A stretch of DNA of 52,690 bases from Oscillospiraceae bacterium (GCA_902782125.1 CACZMA010000013.1:1-52690); one strand, 5' to 3'; counted from the stretch's first letter, positions 7,325-16,342 are shown. The notes: generated by a model not told the origin, from the letters alone. Made by a program: numbers and translations.

Positions 7325-9955
7325 TCACTTCAGCTCCACGACAATGGAATCCGCACCGGACAGGCTCTCAGAAGGCACCTCGAACTCCGTGCCGCCGCAG
7401 GAATACTCAGTGCCGCCCACAGTAACGCGCGAGATCTTGTACTCACCAAAGTCCCTACGGCCGGGATTAACATAAGTAACCTTCAATGGCCTGCCGTCGT
7501 GGTACAGTGATACCTCTGCCCTGCCGTCATCACCGAACTGCTCAGCCAGAAGAGCCGGTGCGATAACGAGCCTGCCGCCGCGGCCTGAGACACCGAACAT
7601 CTGCTTCAGAACGAGCATGACTGCCCAGCTTGCGGCACCGGTAAGATACGGATACATTCCGCGGCCTCTGCCGTTGAAATACTCGGGGATACCCGGATAC
7701 ATCCTGCCGCCGTCAGGTCCTTCGGCTACGCTCTGACGGTACAGTGCGTCGAAGACCTTGTATCCTTCGCGAGCAAAACCTCTGGAATAGAGCGCATACG
7801 CATACATTACTGCCATGTGGCAGAACACCGCGCCGTTCTCTTTCTCGCCGTAGGCAAAGCCGAACGCACGGCCCATATTCATCTTGACCTCGTGGAAATC
7901 GGTATTAAGCCTGTATCCTCCGAGCGCGGGCGCATACAGGTACTTGTCTGCCGCCTTGATGACGTCCCTGACCATATCTTCCGTTGCCGTACCGAACATG
8001 ACCGTGAAAACCTGGGATGTGAGCATCATGCGCACACCGCCGTCAAACACGCCTTCGACTCTCTCGGCATCGTTGTCGTAATAACCGTTGAACCATGAGT
8101 TGCCTTCGCCGTCACTTACGATCTCGCCCGATCTGATGTGAGACTTGATGCTCTCGCTCATCTTCTCGAGCCTGGAGATAAGATCTTCGGCATCTATCTC
8201 GACGCGCGCTCCGCTGATGCGGGAAGCGACTCTCGCCTCATAATCCGCAAGAATGCCGGGAAGTTCTGATACCGGAGCATCTGCAGAATCCAGAAGAGAA
8301 GCCAGCTCCTCGAATACTTCGATCTTCCCGCGGCCTGATGCCCTGACCATGTCGGCGAGCATCTTGATGGAACCTGCGTATGCCGCAGTAAAAGCCACGC
8401 TCTCGCCGCGCTTCGATGCCATATCGAGAGCATCGTTCCAGTCGGCACCTCTGAGCCTCATGTTGCCGTGTTCGCCGCGGTCAAAGTACTGCGTTGCCTG
8501 CTGCACGAGGAGGTGCTCGATGAGCGAGCCTTCGTAGACCTCGCCTGCAGCCGTTCTCTGCCTGGGTTTATCTCCGGGATCGAAGCTCTCATCAACAGCT
8601 TCTCCCCTCATTATCTGTCTGTCCTTGAAGTACGGCTCCTTCTCAAAAAGGAAATCGTAATCGCCCGTCTGCTCGAGGTAGAGGTTAACGGTGAACATCG
8701 GCCAGAAGCCGTGGTCCATCCAGACTCTCGCGATGCCGTTACGGTCAGCGATGAACTCGCCCCTCTTTGTGCCGATGATGGTCGCATTGGAGCCGTCCGT
8801 CCTGATGCCTGCAAAATAGCTGACCAGATCTTCTCTCGCCTTGGACGGGTCTCTTAAGAGCAGCGCGAGCGAATCCTGCCAGAGATCTCTCCAGCCTCTT
8901 CCGCCCCTGCCGTAATCATGGTAAGGAAGGAACGAGCATCCGTAGAGCTTACGAAGCTGCGGCTGCACGCTGACCCACTCCATCCAGCCGTCGAACTTAT
9001 CGTCGCCTGTCGCGGTGTGGATTATCTTCTGGTCTTTCCAGTACTCCTTGAGCACGTCAAATGCCGTTGCGACGTTGGCACTGTCCAGGTATTCATAACC
9101 TTCCGCGCCGAAACTCATTACTATGTTATAGACTGCGCTCTCGCCCGGCTTAAGCGTGCATGATTCGAACTTAAGTCCGGCAAAGGCCTCCTCACCGTTT
9201 ACGACTGAACCGGGAGCCATGCCTGCCGCGCCTGCCGAAGCACCGTAGGGATCGAGCAGATTGCCGCCCTCGCCCGCGTAAGACACTACCGTCGGGAAGA
9301 TATCCTCGGGAGCATTGCCTGCGCCGTCTCTTCCGTAGACTGCATATACATCGGAATTCCTGTGGTGTCCTCTCTCGTCGAAAGCCATCGTCGGCTCGAC
9401 CTCTACTCCGATATCCTTTACACGGATAACGTTGAGGAGGGAAGTTACATGTCTGTGGTCCCTGATGTGGTCCGCACCGCGTGCGAAGATCGGGACTGCA
9501 GCAGAAGGCGTGAACTTAATGTCACTGCCGCTGTTGTTGGTAACGGTTACCTGCATTATCTCGGTTTTCGCCGTGCCTACAGGCGCGAAGTCCAGCGTCT
9601 CGCAAGTCACGCCGTCAGCGATCTCGAGAGATGTCTTCTGCCAGAGCATGCCGCCCTCGATAACGGGAGACTGCTTTCGGGCAAGCTGGGCCAGAGAGAA
9701 CCCAAAAGCGGAACGAAGCCCGACGTTCTCGATGTCGAACCAGAAGTTACGGCCGACCATTGACTGCTGGAGGTCCTCGACGACAACAGGCGGAAGCAGA
9801 TACTGGTTCTGCGACAGCCTCGAGTCACCCCTGCCCGTGGGAGTGATGCAGCTCAGGACGCCCGACGGTGATGCGACCGGCAGATAGAGGTAACTGGTAT
9901 CGCCGGTATCAGTTGCAAGGAAAGTACCGTTGCGGTCGGTAAAGTCGTATCTCAT
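7325..9955 (-). CDS. GH94-type glycoside phosphorylase
   Basis: An 876-residue cytoplasmic enzyme of the cellobiose phosphorylase family (GH94, former GT36), which splits a beta-glucoside with phosphate to yield a sugar 1-phosphate. The N-terminal half holds the beta-sandwich domain (MRYDFTDRNGTF, GRNFWFDIENVGL). The (alpha/alpha)6 barrel shows GWRDLWQDSLALL near residue 357 and the signature GADWNDALD near 505, whose Asp is the expected general acid. GGVRMMLTSQ follows near 650. It is longer than typical cellobiose phosphorylase (about 810), so the substrate could be cellobiose, a cellodextrin or another beta-glucan. GGAGGG precedes the ATG by eight bases. It lies 18 bases after the MATE exporter gene and is probably co-transcribed with it; no sugar transporter is next to it. 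Confidence 0.88.
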   Translation of the reverse strand: MRYDFTDRNGTFLATDTGDTSYLYLPVASPSGVLSCITPTGRGDSRLSQNQYLLPPVVVEDLQQSMVGRNFWFDIENVGLRSAFGFSLAQLARKQSPVIEGGMLWQKTSLEIADGVTCETLDFAPVGTAKTEIMQVTVTNNSGSDIKFTPSAAVPIFARGADHIRDHRHVTSLLNVIRVKDIGVEVEPTMAFDERGHHRNSDVYAVYGRDGAGNAPEDIFPTVVSYAGEGGNLLDPYGASAGAAGMAPGSVVNGEEAFAGLKFESCTLKPGESAVYNIVMSFGAEGYEYLDSANVATAFDVLKEYWKDQKIIHTATGDDKFDGWMEWVSVQPQLRKLYGCSFLPYHDYGRGGRGWRDLWQDSLALLLRDPSKAREDLVSYFAGIRTDGSNATIIGTKRGEFIADRNGIARVWMDHGFWPMFTVNLYLEQTGDYDFLFEKEPYFKDRQIMRGEAVDESFDPGDKPRQRTAAGEVYEGSLIEHLLVQQATQYFDRGEHGNMRLRGADWNDALDMASKRGESVAFTAAYAGSIKMLADMVRASGRGKIEVFEELASLLDSADAPVSELPGILADYEARVASRISGARVEIDAEDLISRLEKMSESIKSHIRSGEIVSDGEGNSWFNGYYDNDAERVEGVFDGGVRMMLTSQVFTVMFGTATEDMVRDVIKAADKYLYAPALGGYRLNTDFHEVKMNMGRAFGFAYGEKENGAVFCHMAVMYAYALYSRGFAREGYKVFDALYRQSVAEGPDGGRMYPGIPEYFNGRGRGMYPYLTGAASWAVMLVLKQMFGVSGRGGRLVIAPALLAEQFGDDGRAEVSLYHDGRPLKVTYVNPGRRDFGEYKISRVTVGGTEYSCGGTEFEVPSESLSGADSIVVELK

Positions 9956-9973
9956 GGCAGGGCCCTCCGGTGT

Positions 9974-11341
9974 TTATGTTGCTTTGTGTTTCTTCTGTTT
10001 GATGTGCATGAGGATCAGGAAAGCGACCAGGCAGTAGACCATGGCGGAACCCCACGCGAGCGGATCGGTGAAGCATGCTGCAAGCCAGCCGACAGTGGGG
10101 ATAACGAACAGCGACATAACAAGTCTCGACGCCATCTCCATGAAGCCTGCGACCATAGCGGTGAGGCTTTTCCCGATTCCCTGTATAGAATACCTGAATA
10201 CGAACAGTAATGCGAGAAGTGCGATGAGCATGACGTCGATGAAGATGTACTGATAAGCAGCATCTACGACCGCGCCTACGCCTGTCTCACCCTGTTTGAC
10301 GAAGATCATGATGATGTATCTGCCGAAGAAGGTTATGACGCCCATCGTAACAGCCGAGAAGATCAGTCCCAGTATGACAGAATCCCTGATGCCGCGCTTG
10401 ATCCTGCCGAAGTCGCCCGCGCCGTAATTCTGTCCGACGAAAGTCGCGAGCGCAGTGCCCAATGAATCGAGCATCGGGATGAAGAGCATCTTGACCTTGA
10501 TGGCGATCGTGTACGCCTGGATATAGACGTTCTCGAGGCCGTTGATCGCTATCTGCAGGAGGATCGAACCGATGGCGGTGATAGAAGACTGGAGCCCCAT
10601 GGGTATGCCCATCTTGAGGAGCACCGAGACCGCTTTCTTATTAACGGCAAGGCAGTCTTTCGTCCCGACCCTCAGATCCGGATATCTGGTAAGGATCCTT
10701 GCAAGGCACAAAAGCCCGGATACGCCCTGGGAGATCACCGTAGCTATGGCGGCGCCCTCGACGCCCATGCCGAACCCGAAGATAAAGAGGAAGTCGAGCC
10801 CCACGTTAAGCACTGCGGATAAGACAAGGAATACGAACGGCGTCTTCGAATCTCCGACGGCTCTCGCGATGGACGCGGCGATGTTATAAAGCACCGTGCA
10901 CGGCAGGCCGAGGAATATGATGAACAGGTACTTGTACGCATTATCCATGTACACCGCGGGGGTGTTGATCATCTGCAGGATCTGCCTCGTGAGGGCGCAG
11001 CAGACGACCGTCAGGATGGCCGCGATAACGGCGGACAGGTACAGGCTGTTATAGACATACTTGCGCATGGTCTTCTGATCGCGCGCGCCGAACCTCTGTG
11101 AGATCGGGATGCCGAAGCCTGCGCAGGTACCCATGCAGAAACCTATGATGAGGAAAGTGATCGACGCGCTCTGGCCTACCGACGTCAGCGCCTCAACACC
11201 CAGCTTCTGCCCTACGATGGCACTGTCTGCCATGTTGTACAGCTGCTGGAAAACGTTGCCGAGGAACAGAGGTATCGTGAATCTCACGATGTGCTTCATC
11301 GGATTGCCGGTTGTCATGTCGATCGTTCTAGCCATAGACAT
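9974..11341 (-). CDS. MATE-family multidrug/cation antiporter
   Basis: A 455-residue membrane protein of the MATE family, which exports organic cations or drugs in exchange for Na+ or H+. The start MSMARTIDMTTGNPMKHIVRFTIPLFLGNVFQQLYNMADS is the standard opening of the NorM/DinF-like clostridial subgroup, with FQQLYNMADSAIVG as the family signature. About twelve hydrophobic segments are spread over two homologous halves. Either of the first two Met codons could be the start; the ribosome site is weak (AGGGG about 12 bases away). It is divergent from a zincin lipoprotein gene (85-base spacer) and sits upstream of the GH94 gene. The exported substrate cannot be inferred. Confidence 0.95.
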   Translation of the reverse strand: MSMARTIDMTTGNPMKHIVRFTIPLFLGNVFQQLYNMADSAIVGQKLGVEALTSVGQSASITFLIIGFCMGTCAGFGIPISQRFGARDQKTMRKYVYNSLYLSAVIAAILTVVCCALTRQILQMINTPAVYMDNAYKYLFIIFLGLPCTVLYNIAASIARAVGDSKTPFVFLVLSAVLNVGLDFLFIFGFGMGVEGAAIATVISQGVSGLLCLARILTRYPDLRVGTKDCLAVNKKAVSVLLKMGIPMGLQSSITAIGSILLQIAINGLENVYIQAYTIAIKVKMLFIPMLDSLGTALATFVGQNYGAGDFGRIKRGIRDSVILGLIFSAVTMGVITFFGRYIIMIFVKQGETGVGAVVDAAYQYIFIDVMLIALLALLFVFRYSIQGIGKSLTAMVAGFMEMASRLVMSLFVIPTVGWLAACFTDPLAWGSAMVYCLVAFLILMHIKQKKHKAT

Positions 11342-11390
11342 AAAATATCAAATCCCCTGCCTGCTGTGCGGAAGCACATTTACCAAAGAT

Positions 11391-11419
11391 TTGAGCCTGC
11401 AGGCGAATAAAGATATAAT
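11391..11419 (+). promoter_or_regulatory. Strong promoter of the zincin lipoprotein gene
   Basis: TTGAGC (11391-11396), a 17-base spacer and a perfect TATAAT (11414-11419). The ATG at 11427 follows after seven bases, so the predicted transcription start coincides with the start codon. Confidence 0.75.
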
Positions 11420-11426
11420 TCTCACC

Positions 11427-12338
11427 ATGAAGATAAAACAAAACGTATTTATATTTATGATTTGCGTGATGCTCGCCTTCACGGGCTGCTACATAAGACC
11501 CGGACTCTATGACTCACCCGGATCCGAGAGCAACGTTCCTACCGAAGTTACGGCTCCTCCCCAGCTCCCGCACGGATCTGCCGACAGCTGCGAGGGGATC
11601 GTTGCCGTAGTATCGGTCTTCGTATCAACACCTACTTATTCCTGGGACTTTACCGACCCTGACGATAAGACGACCATCTCGCACACGCTGAATTACCTCA
11701 AGCTCGGAACATCCTGGATAGAATCGCAGGCTGCTTCCTGGAACAAGTTCGTCGACTTCAAGTGCGACTGGACCGTAAACCCGAGCCTTTACTACGAGGC
11801 GAAAATGTCCGACGAGATACTCAACAACTCCGGCGCGAAAGGGATCGAAGAGGTCTGGCAGTACATCGCAGGCAATCTCGCACCGATAGACGACATAAAA
11901 GCGGAGTTCGGCGCAAACAGCGTCGTGTACATGCTCTTTATCAACACCCCAAGCAACTACAACAGGAATTCATGCACCATCGTCTGCGACGAAGGCTTTG
12001 TGTACCCGTATGAGTTCTGCAGGATCTACTGCAACAGCATAGACGGCGAAGAGAACCCGGCCTCGTATGCGCATGAGATACTGCATACTTTCGGAGCGCC
12101 GGACCTGTATAAAGCGGACGACTTCGGCAATAACTACGGCACTACTGATGAACTCGTAGCATATGTCAGCGAGAATCTGCCGAACGAGATAATGAATGCG
12201 ACCTACGACATAGAGACCGGTCTGCCCTACTACACTAAGATCTCCAACGAGCTCACCGAGATCACGGCATACTATATCGGCTGGACTGATAAGAGCGAGG
12301 TAGCCGAAGAGTTCGGAATGGAACCGGCGAAACATTAA
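11427..12338 (+). CDS. Zincin-like lipoprotein (HExxHxxGxxD)
   Basis: A 303-residue secreted lipoprotein: MKIKQNVFIFMICVMLAFTGC gives a signal peptide with lipobox and lipid-attached Cys21. Residues 210-230 read SYAHEILHTFGAPDLY, a zinc protease motif HExxHxxGxxD (His216, Glu217, His220, Asp226). Met256 in NEIMNAT could be the metzincin Met-turn. The protein therefore probably cleaves peptides outside the membrane, but sequence outside the motif is unfamiliar. Cys183/187/198/202 might form disulfides. The start is fixed by the signal peptide; a longer frame upstream is antisense to the MATE gene. There is no Shine-Dalgarno site before this ATG, which lies seven bases after TATAAT. Confidence 0.82.
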   Translation: MKIKQNVFIFMICVMLAFTGCYIRPGLYDSPGSESNVPTEVTAPPQLPHGSADSCEGIVAVVSVFVSTPTYSWDFTDPDDKTTISHTLNYLKLGTSWIESQAASWNKFVDFKCDWTVNPSLYYEAKMSDEILNNSGAKGIEEVWQYIAGNLAPIDDIKAEFGANSVVYMLFINTPSNYNRNSCTIVCDEGFVYPYEFCRIYCNSIDGEENPASYAHEILHTFGAPDLYKADDFGNNYGTTDELVAYVSENLPNEIMNATYDIETGLPYYTKISNELTEITAYYIGWTDKSEVAEEFGMEPAKH

Positions 12339-12340
12339 CA

Positions 12341-12372
12341 GTATATCTGTCAGTAGATTTACTGATATATTT
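12341..12372. promoter_or_regulatory. Inverted repeat before the toxin-antitoxin promoter
   Basis: TCAGTA (12350-12355) and TACTGA (12360-12365) form a palindrome with a four-base centre, flanked by ATATC on the left and TATAT on the right. It lies just upstream of the -35 box of the antitoxin gene. It may be the autoregulatory operator or a weak transcription stop for the lipoprotein gene. Confidence 0.45.
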
Positions 12373-12373
12373 A

Positions 12374-12402
12374 TTGACGTATTTCCTTTGAGCGATTAGA
12401 AT
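12374..12402 (+). promoter_or_regulatory. Toxin-antitoxin operon promoter
   Basis: TTGACG (12374-12379), 17 bases, TAGAAT (12397-12402). The AAAGGAG ribosome site follows immediately at the predicted transcript start. Confidence 0.72.
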
Positions 12403-12424
12403 CAAATCAAAGGAGATGATAACT

Positions 12425-12748
12425 ATGAAATCCGTAAAGAGTGCTATTACAAATACAATTCCTATCTCTCAATTCAACCGCGGAATGGCAGGTCAGATAT
12501 TCTCTGATGTCAGAACAAACGGAACTAAGGTCGTTATGAAGAACAATCAGGCCGAGGCAGTAATAATGTCTCCTGACAAATATGTTGAGTTAATGGATAT
12601 GCTGGAAGAGTATCACGATATTATAATGGCAGCCAAGAGATTAAATCAACTCGATCCTTCTACTCTTATCCCCCTGGAAGAGATCGACCGCGAATTCGGT
12701 ATTACCAAAGAAGAACTTGAAGCAACGGATGATGTTGAGTTTGAATGA
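12425..12748 (+). CDS. Antitoxin, Phd/YefM family
   Basis: A 107-residue antitoxin of the Phd/YefM type. The N-terminal half (ITNTIPISQFNRGMAGQIFSDVRTNGTKVVMKNNQAEAVIMSPDKYVELMDM) has the family pattern: a beta-alpha-beta DNA-binding dimer domain with the conserved VVMKNNQAEAVIMSP strand pair. The acidic C-terminal tail (EEIDREFGITKEELEATDDVEFE) is expected to wrap around and block the toxin. The ATG at 12425 has a proper spacing from AAAGGAG; an ATG nine bases upstream overlaps that site. The stop overlaps the toxin start (ATGA), giving translational coupling. Proteins of this family repress their own operon. Confidence 0.92.
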   Translation: MKSVKSAITNTIPISQFNRGMAGQIFSDVRTNGTKVVMKNNQAEAVIMSPDKYVELMDMLEEYHDIIMAAKRLNQLDPSTLIPLEEIDREFGITKEELEATDDVEFE

Positions 12749-13086
12749 ACTGGACTGTTGAATTCACGTCGCAAGCAAGGAAAGATTTCAGTTCACTTGA
12801 TAATTCCCAGCGACTAATAGTACGCAAAGCTATCAGTAAAGTCTGCAACAATCCGCTTCCACATAGTGAAGGCGGATACGGTAAGCCTTTGGGAAACAAG
12901 CACGGTAATGACCTGACCGGATTGCTGAAGATCAAGCTCAAAAGTTCCGACATTAGAATCATATATAAACTCGTCAGAATTAATTCGCAAATGATCATCA
13001 TAGTGATTGGCATGCGCACAGACGAAGAGGTCTACGATACAGCACGTAACAGGATCAATGACAGTCAGCAAAGAGAGCAAAATTGA
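12745..13086 (+). CDS. RelE/YoeB-type mRNA interferase toxin
   Basis: A 113-residue member of the RelE/ParE superfamily. The opening MNWTVEFTSQARKDFSSLDNSQRLIVRKAISKVCNNP and the core LKIKLKSSDIRIIYKLV followed by IIVIGMRTDEEVYDTA match the RelE fold, with basic residues (Arg in DIRIIYK, Arg in GMRTDEEVY) in the places of the ribosome-dependent nuclease site. Toxins of this type cut mRNA in the ribosomal A site when freed from antitoxin; whether this one is active is not testable here. It overlaps the antitoxin by four bases and is followed by a strong bidirectional terminator. Confidence 0.92.
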   Translation: MNWTVEFTSQARKDFSSLDNSQRLIVRKAISKVCNNPLPHSEGGYGKPLGNKHGNDLTGLLKIKLKSSDIRIIYKLVRINSQMIIIVIGMRTDEEVYDTARNRINDSQQREQN

Positions 13087-13090
13087 ATTC

Positions 13091-13128
13091 AAAAAGTAAG
13101 CCGCCTCAAGTGAGGCGGCATTGTTTTT
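13091..13128. terminator. Bidirectional terminator between toxin and pilus operons
   Basis: GCCGCCTC (13100-13107), AAGT loop, GAGGCGGC (13112-13119), with TTGTTTTT on the plus side and a CTTTTT tract on the minus side. It serves the convergent toxin-antitoxin and pilus operons. Confidence 0.88.
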
Positions 13129-13143
13129 AGGTTAATGTTTGAC

Positions 13144-13908
13144 TTAATCTCCGTTGATCTCGTCGTTGAGTTCTTCTGTTGAAGGAAGTCCGTCATCGTC
13201 ATCAGCGGTTACCGGATCGTCATTCTGAACGATAAGACCATTCAGGTTAACAGCTCCGTCTGTAGTCTCGAAGAATCTTATAATTATATAAACATTTGTA
13301 ACCTTTTTAGTGACTGTAACAGTCTCGGTCTGTGACTGAGAATCAGTTACGGGATCATCGCCTTCTGCTCCCTCAGTTGCCACATCAACATCTTCAGTTG
13401 CTACTGTGCTTGCTACAGGAACCTCGACATCTTCTTCGGTCTCGGTCTCATCCATAGACAGATCAACAACGACCAGTGTGTATTCGCAATCAGCTATCTC
13501 CTTGATGATGTCACCAGCTTCTGCAAAACTGCCGGTATTGAATGATATGGTTACATCTCTTCTGACGATCTTTCCGTCCAGCTGAGGATCGCTCCAACTC
13601 ATCGAGATATCTGTGGCCTTGTTCTCAAGAATAGCGGCAAGTGCATTGAGTTCCGCGCTCTGGTTGTTATAGACACCCAGTATGGAATCACTGGGGTCTT
13701 CATTCTCGAGTTCTTCCTTCATCTTCTGAAGACGGGCTACCTTCAGCTGCTCATAATCAATATCGTCTTGAACCTGAGCAACATCATACTGTGCCATCTG
13801 ATCCTCAAAATACTGATATACGACATAGTAATAGAAATATCCAAGGATTACAGCAACGAGTATAAGTATAACAGCGGCTTCGCGGGATGTGAATTTATGA
13901 TTCAGCAT
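13144..13908 (-). CDS. pilO: Type IV pilus protein PilO-like
   Basis: A 254-residue bitopic membrane protein: short cytoplasmic N-terminus (MLNHKFTSREAA), one transmembrane segment (about 13-33), a predicted coiled coil (about 36-68) and an extracellular ferredoxin-like region (about 75-160). PilO pairs with PilN to connect cytoplasmic PilM to the pilin-assembly platform. An acidic/Thr-rich insert (about 160-200, DETETEEDVEVP) and an acidic C-terminal tail are unusual. It is the last gene of the pilus operon, one base after pilN, and is followed by a strong terminator. Identity rests on position after pilM and pilN and on topology; sequence similarity in this family is always low. Confidence 0.8.
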   Translation of the reverse strand: MLNHKFTSREAAVILILVAVILGYFYYYVVYQYFEDQMAQYDVAQVQDDIDYEQLKVARLQKMKEELENEDPSDSILGVYNNQSAELNALAAILENKATDISMSWSDPQLDGKIVRRDVTISFNTGSFAEAGDIIKEIADCEYTLVVVDLSMDETETEEDVEVPVASTVATEDVDVATEGAEGDDPVTDSQSQTETVTVTKKVTNVYIIIRFFETTDGAVNLNGLIVQNDDPVTADDDDGLPSTEELNDEINGD

Positions 13909-13909
13909 A

Positions 13910-14530
13910 TCAGTTCACCTCACTTTCTTCATAGTTCCAGGTGATCACATACTGCGCATCGACCGTGTATCCGGATGTCTCGGTGCTTTCCTGATTAGAA
14001 GTGGTGACATTAACATAATAGATCCTGTCATCGGCTTTAAGAATATCCAGAACCTGGCTTACAGTTGAGAAATCAGCCTGATTAGCATATATAGATATCT
14101 GATTATCCGATGATACATTTACAGAGACATCATCCAGGTAAGGAAGAACATCTTCACTGATCAGGTCAATGATTTCCTTACGGTTAGAATAATTTACTTC
14201 TTCTTCAGTGTAATACATCTCGATCCGTGAATTGTATTCCTCTTCTACATCAGACAATTCTTCAGATTTTTCCTGCCAATCAGCAAGCTCACTATTTGCT
14301 TCATTATAGGCCTTCTCAGCTGCATCGATCTTCTGAAGCTGTCTGATAACGCCAAAATAGATGAATACCAGAAGCAAAGCCATAAACAAAGTGAATACAA
14401 GGAGCGCCTTGCCGTCAGACTTCTTCTTCTCGTCCTTGATGAAGTTGATGACTTCCTTATCCGGGTACTTGATCTTCTTTGAGCCACCAATCGGCTTATT
14501 CAATACGTTGCCCTGAACATTATTACTCAT
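13910..14530 (-). CDS. pilN: Type IV pilus protein PilN-like
   Basis: A 206-residue bitopic protein. The cytoplasmic N-terminus (NVQGNVLNKPIGGSKKIKYPDKEVINF) should contact PilM, as the conserved N-terminal motif of PilN does. A transmembrane segment (about 43-63) and a coiled coil (about 66-105) lead to a small beta-rich domain (about 130-205) containing SVNVSSDNQISIYANQADF. The ATG overlaps the end of pilM by eight bases and has GGAGGT, so translation is coupled. Together with PilM and PilO it forms the alignment subcomplex of the pilus machine. Confidence 0.82.
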   Translation of the reverse strand: MSNNVQGNVLNKPIGGSKKIKYPDKEVINFIKDEKKKSDGKALLVFTLFMALLLVFIYFGVIRQLQKIDAAEKAYNEANSELADWQEKSEELSDVEEEYNSRIEMYYTEEEVNYSNRKEIIDLISEDVLPYLDDVSVNVSSDNQISIYANQADFSTVSQVLDILKADDRIYYVNVTTSNQESTETSGYTVDAQYVITWNYEESEVN

Positions 14531-15521
14531 ACTTACCTCCCAGCTTCATACCGATAGCGACAGCTGCGAGTCCGTCGTTAAGTGAGTCGTGAATATTGTA
14601 TTTATGGTCATTGCCGAGGAACTTGATTATGTTGAGAGGCACTGCACCCTTGATAGCATCCTCAAACTGTCTATATCTGGCACCTCCGCCGTAGATATAG
14701 AAGTTATCGAGAGTGTTCTCAGGATTCTCGAATGTGTAGTAGTTAACTGCTCTCATAACTTCAACTGCAATGCTGTCGAATATTCCTCTTACCTGATCGG
14801 AATCAAGAACTCCCTTATCATTGTCTCTCATGCGCATTCTTGCAACATTCACATCACACTTAAGGAATGCGCCTGCAGCAGCTTCAACATGAGACATGCC
14901 AAGTTCGATCGTTCGCGTAAGGTCATACACGCCATTCTTATAGATATCGATCTTGGTATACTCATGACCGAGGTCAAGAGTAGCAAAATCCTTATCCTTA
15001 TCAAAAGGCGAGATAACCTGGATCAGCTTACCGGTAGAGATTACTCGAGGTGATGCCTTAACGAGCTTGAAGCCCTTCCTTGCAAACAGATCCTTAAGTT
15101 TGTCAATGTACTCTCTGCTGACACAGGCTGCTGTCATGTCGAGCATCTCTCTTCCATCGTCATTCACAATTCCGATGATAGAATAATCATAGATATAATC
15201 TTCAGTATTCCCCTTGACTATGTCGTGGAATTCATACGGCAGATTGACATTGAGCTGCTGCTCTGTCATAACAGGTAGTCTCAGTCTTCTGATGAAGCAC
15301 TGTGAATCCGGGATAACCAGAGCAACATCGTGTGTCTTGAAGCGCTTCCTCACTGCATCATGGAGAAAATCTCCCAATGCCTCGAAGGCAATGATCTCCT
15401 CGCCCCTAACGAGGTTGCCCGGCATATCGAAGGAGTCGAAGTCCTTCAGACTGCCGCCCTTCCACTCAGCCGCTTTGAGGCTGTAGTTTCCGATATCGAT
15501 TCCAAGTACATTCTTACCCAA
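14523..15521 (-). CDS. pilM: Type IV pilus assembly ATPase-fold protein PilM
   Basis: A 332-residue cytoplasmic protein of the actin/FtsA-like fold. It opens with the phosphate-1 motif MGKNVLGIDIGNYSLKAAEW; phosphate-2 appears as FATLDLGHEYTKIDIY (about 168-183) and the adenosine motif as NFYIYGGGARYRQFEDAI. PilM binds ATP and the N-terminus of PilN and links to PilB. The start is TTG, eight bases after AGGAGG, four bases past the pilD stop. Its place before pilN and pilO is the canonical order. Confidence 0.93.
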   Translation of the reverse strand: MGKNVLGIDIGNYSLKAAEWKGGSLKDFDSFDMPGNLVRGEEIIAFEALGDFLHDAVRKRFKTHDVALVIPDSQCFIRRLRLPVMTEQQLNVNLPYEFHDIVKGNTEDYIYDYSIIGIVNDDGREMLDMTAACVSREYIDKLKDLFARKGFKLVKASPRVISTGKLIQVISPFDKDKDFATLDLGHEYTKIDIYKNGVYDLTRTIELGMSHVEAAAGAFLKCDVNVARMRMRDNDKGVLDSDQVRGIFDSIAVEVMRAVNYYTFENPENTLDNFYIYGGGARYRQFEDAIKGAVPLNIIKFLGNDHKYNIHDSLNDGLAAVAIGMKLGGKYE

Positions 15522-15525
15522 AACC

Positions 15526-16326
15526 TTATCCTCCTATCAGACCAAAATACATATTTATAAGAGTGCCTCCGAATACGAGGCTTATTATCGTAGCAATAGA
15601 TATAGCAGGTGCAAACGCTATCTTCTTCTTGTGGCCAACAGCTGCAATGATAAGACCTATAAGGCTTGCCAGGAACAGTGTAAGCACTCCGCGATATAGT
15701 CCGGTAAACAGCAAACAGCAGGCAAAGAGCTTGATATCTCCCATGCCGATGCTCTGCTTCTTGAGCACCTTATTAAGGATTGCGGTAACAATAAGTATAA
15801 TGCCTGCGATTACTGCAACTGCAAGTATTCCATCTAACGCATAAGCCTGAGTATCAGGCATAAACCCGACGAACAGGATCCATACGATCAGCATTGCAAG
15901 CAGGAAGCCGTCAGGTATGATGTGATTATCAAAATCAGCCAGGGACAGACCGAGAAGAAGAACTTCGAGTACAAGTGTTTGAAGCACTACCGGGTCTACC
16001 GCTCTGTTAAAAGCAAGTGTTCCGACGAACAATAACCCGAGTACAATCTCGAAGATAACATCTCTCGCTGGCACCTTCGCGCCACAGTAACGGCACTTAC
16101 CCTTAAGAGCAAGCCAGGATACTATCGGTATAAGATCGAGAGTCGATAATTCATGTCCACAGGTATCACAGTGGCTGTGACCCTTGGTCCAGTCCTCACC
16201 TATTACTACGCGGCAAGCCGTGCATGTAATGAAGCTCGCGAAGACTGCTCCGAAGCAGAAGGCTATCACGAGCAGATATACTGTCGCGAACATATTATCG
16301 GCGAATAACGGATAAACAAGATTCAA
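15526..16326 (-). CDS. pilD: Prepilin peptidase/N-methyltransferase PilD
   Basis: A 266-residue polytopic membrane protease that cuts prepilins after the leader glycine and methylates the new N-terminus. Two aspartates typical of the A24 family are present: LADFDNHIIPDG (about 145-156) and GMGDIKLF (about 205). The N-terminal cytoplasmic loop has the zinc-type four cysteines (CDTCG at about 52 and CRYCG at about 76) seen in bifunctional members, so methylation is expected. About eight hydrophobic segments follow. The start is TTG after GGAGGG; the first ATG is eleven codons further in and has no ribosome site. Confidence 0.95.
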   Translation of the reverse strand: MNLVYPLFADNMFATVYLLVIAFCFGAVFASFITCTACRVVIGEDWTKGHSHCDTCGHELSTLDLIPIVSWLALKGKCRYCGAKVPARDVIFEIVLGLLFVGTLAFNRAVDPVVLQTLVLEVLLLGLSLADFDNHIIPDGFLLAMLIVWILFVGFMPDTQAYALDGILAVAVIAGIILIVTAILNKVLKKQSIGMGDIKLFACCLLFTGLYRGVLTLFLASLIGLIIAAVGHKKKIAFAPAISIATIISLVFGGTLINMYFGLIGG

Positions 16327-16342
16327 GAATTATTGCCCTCCA

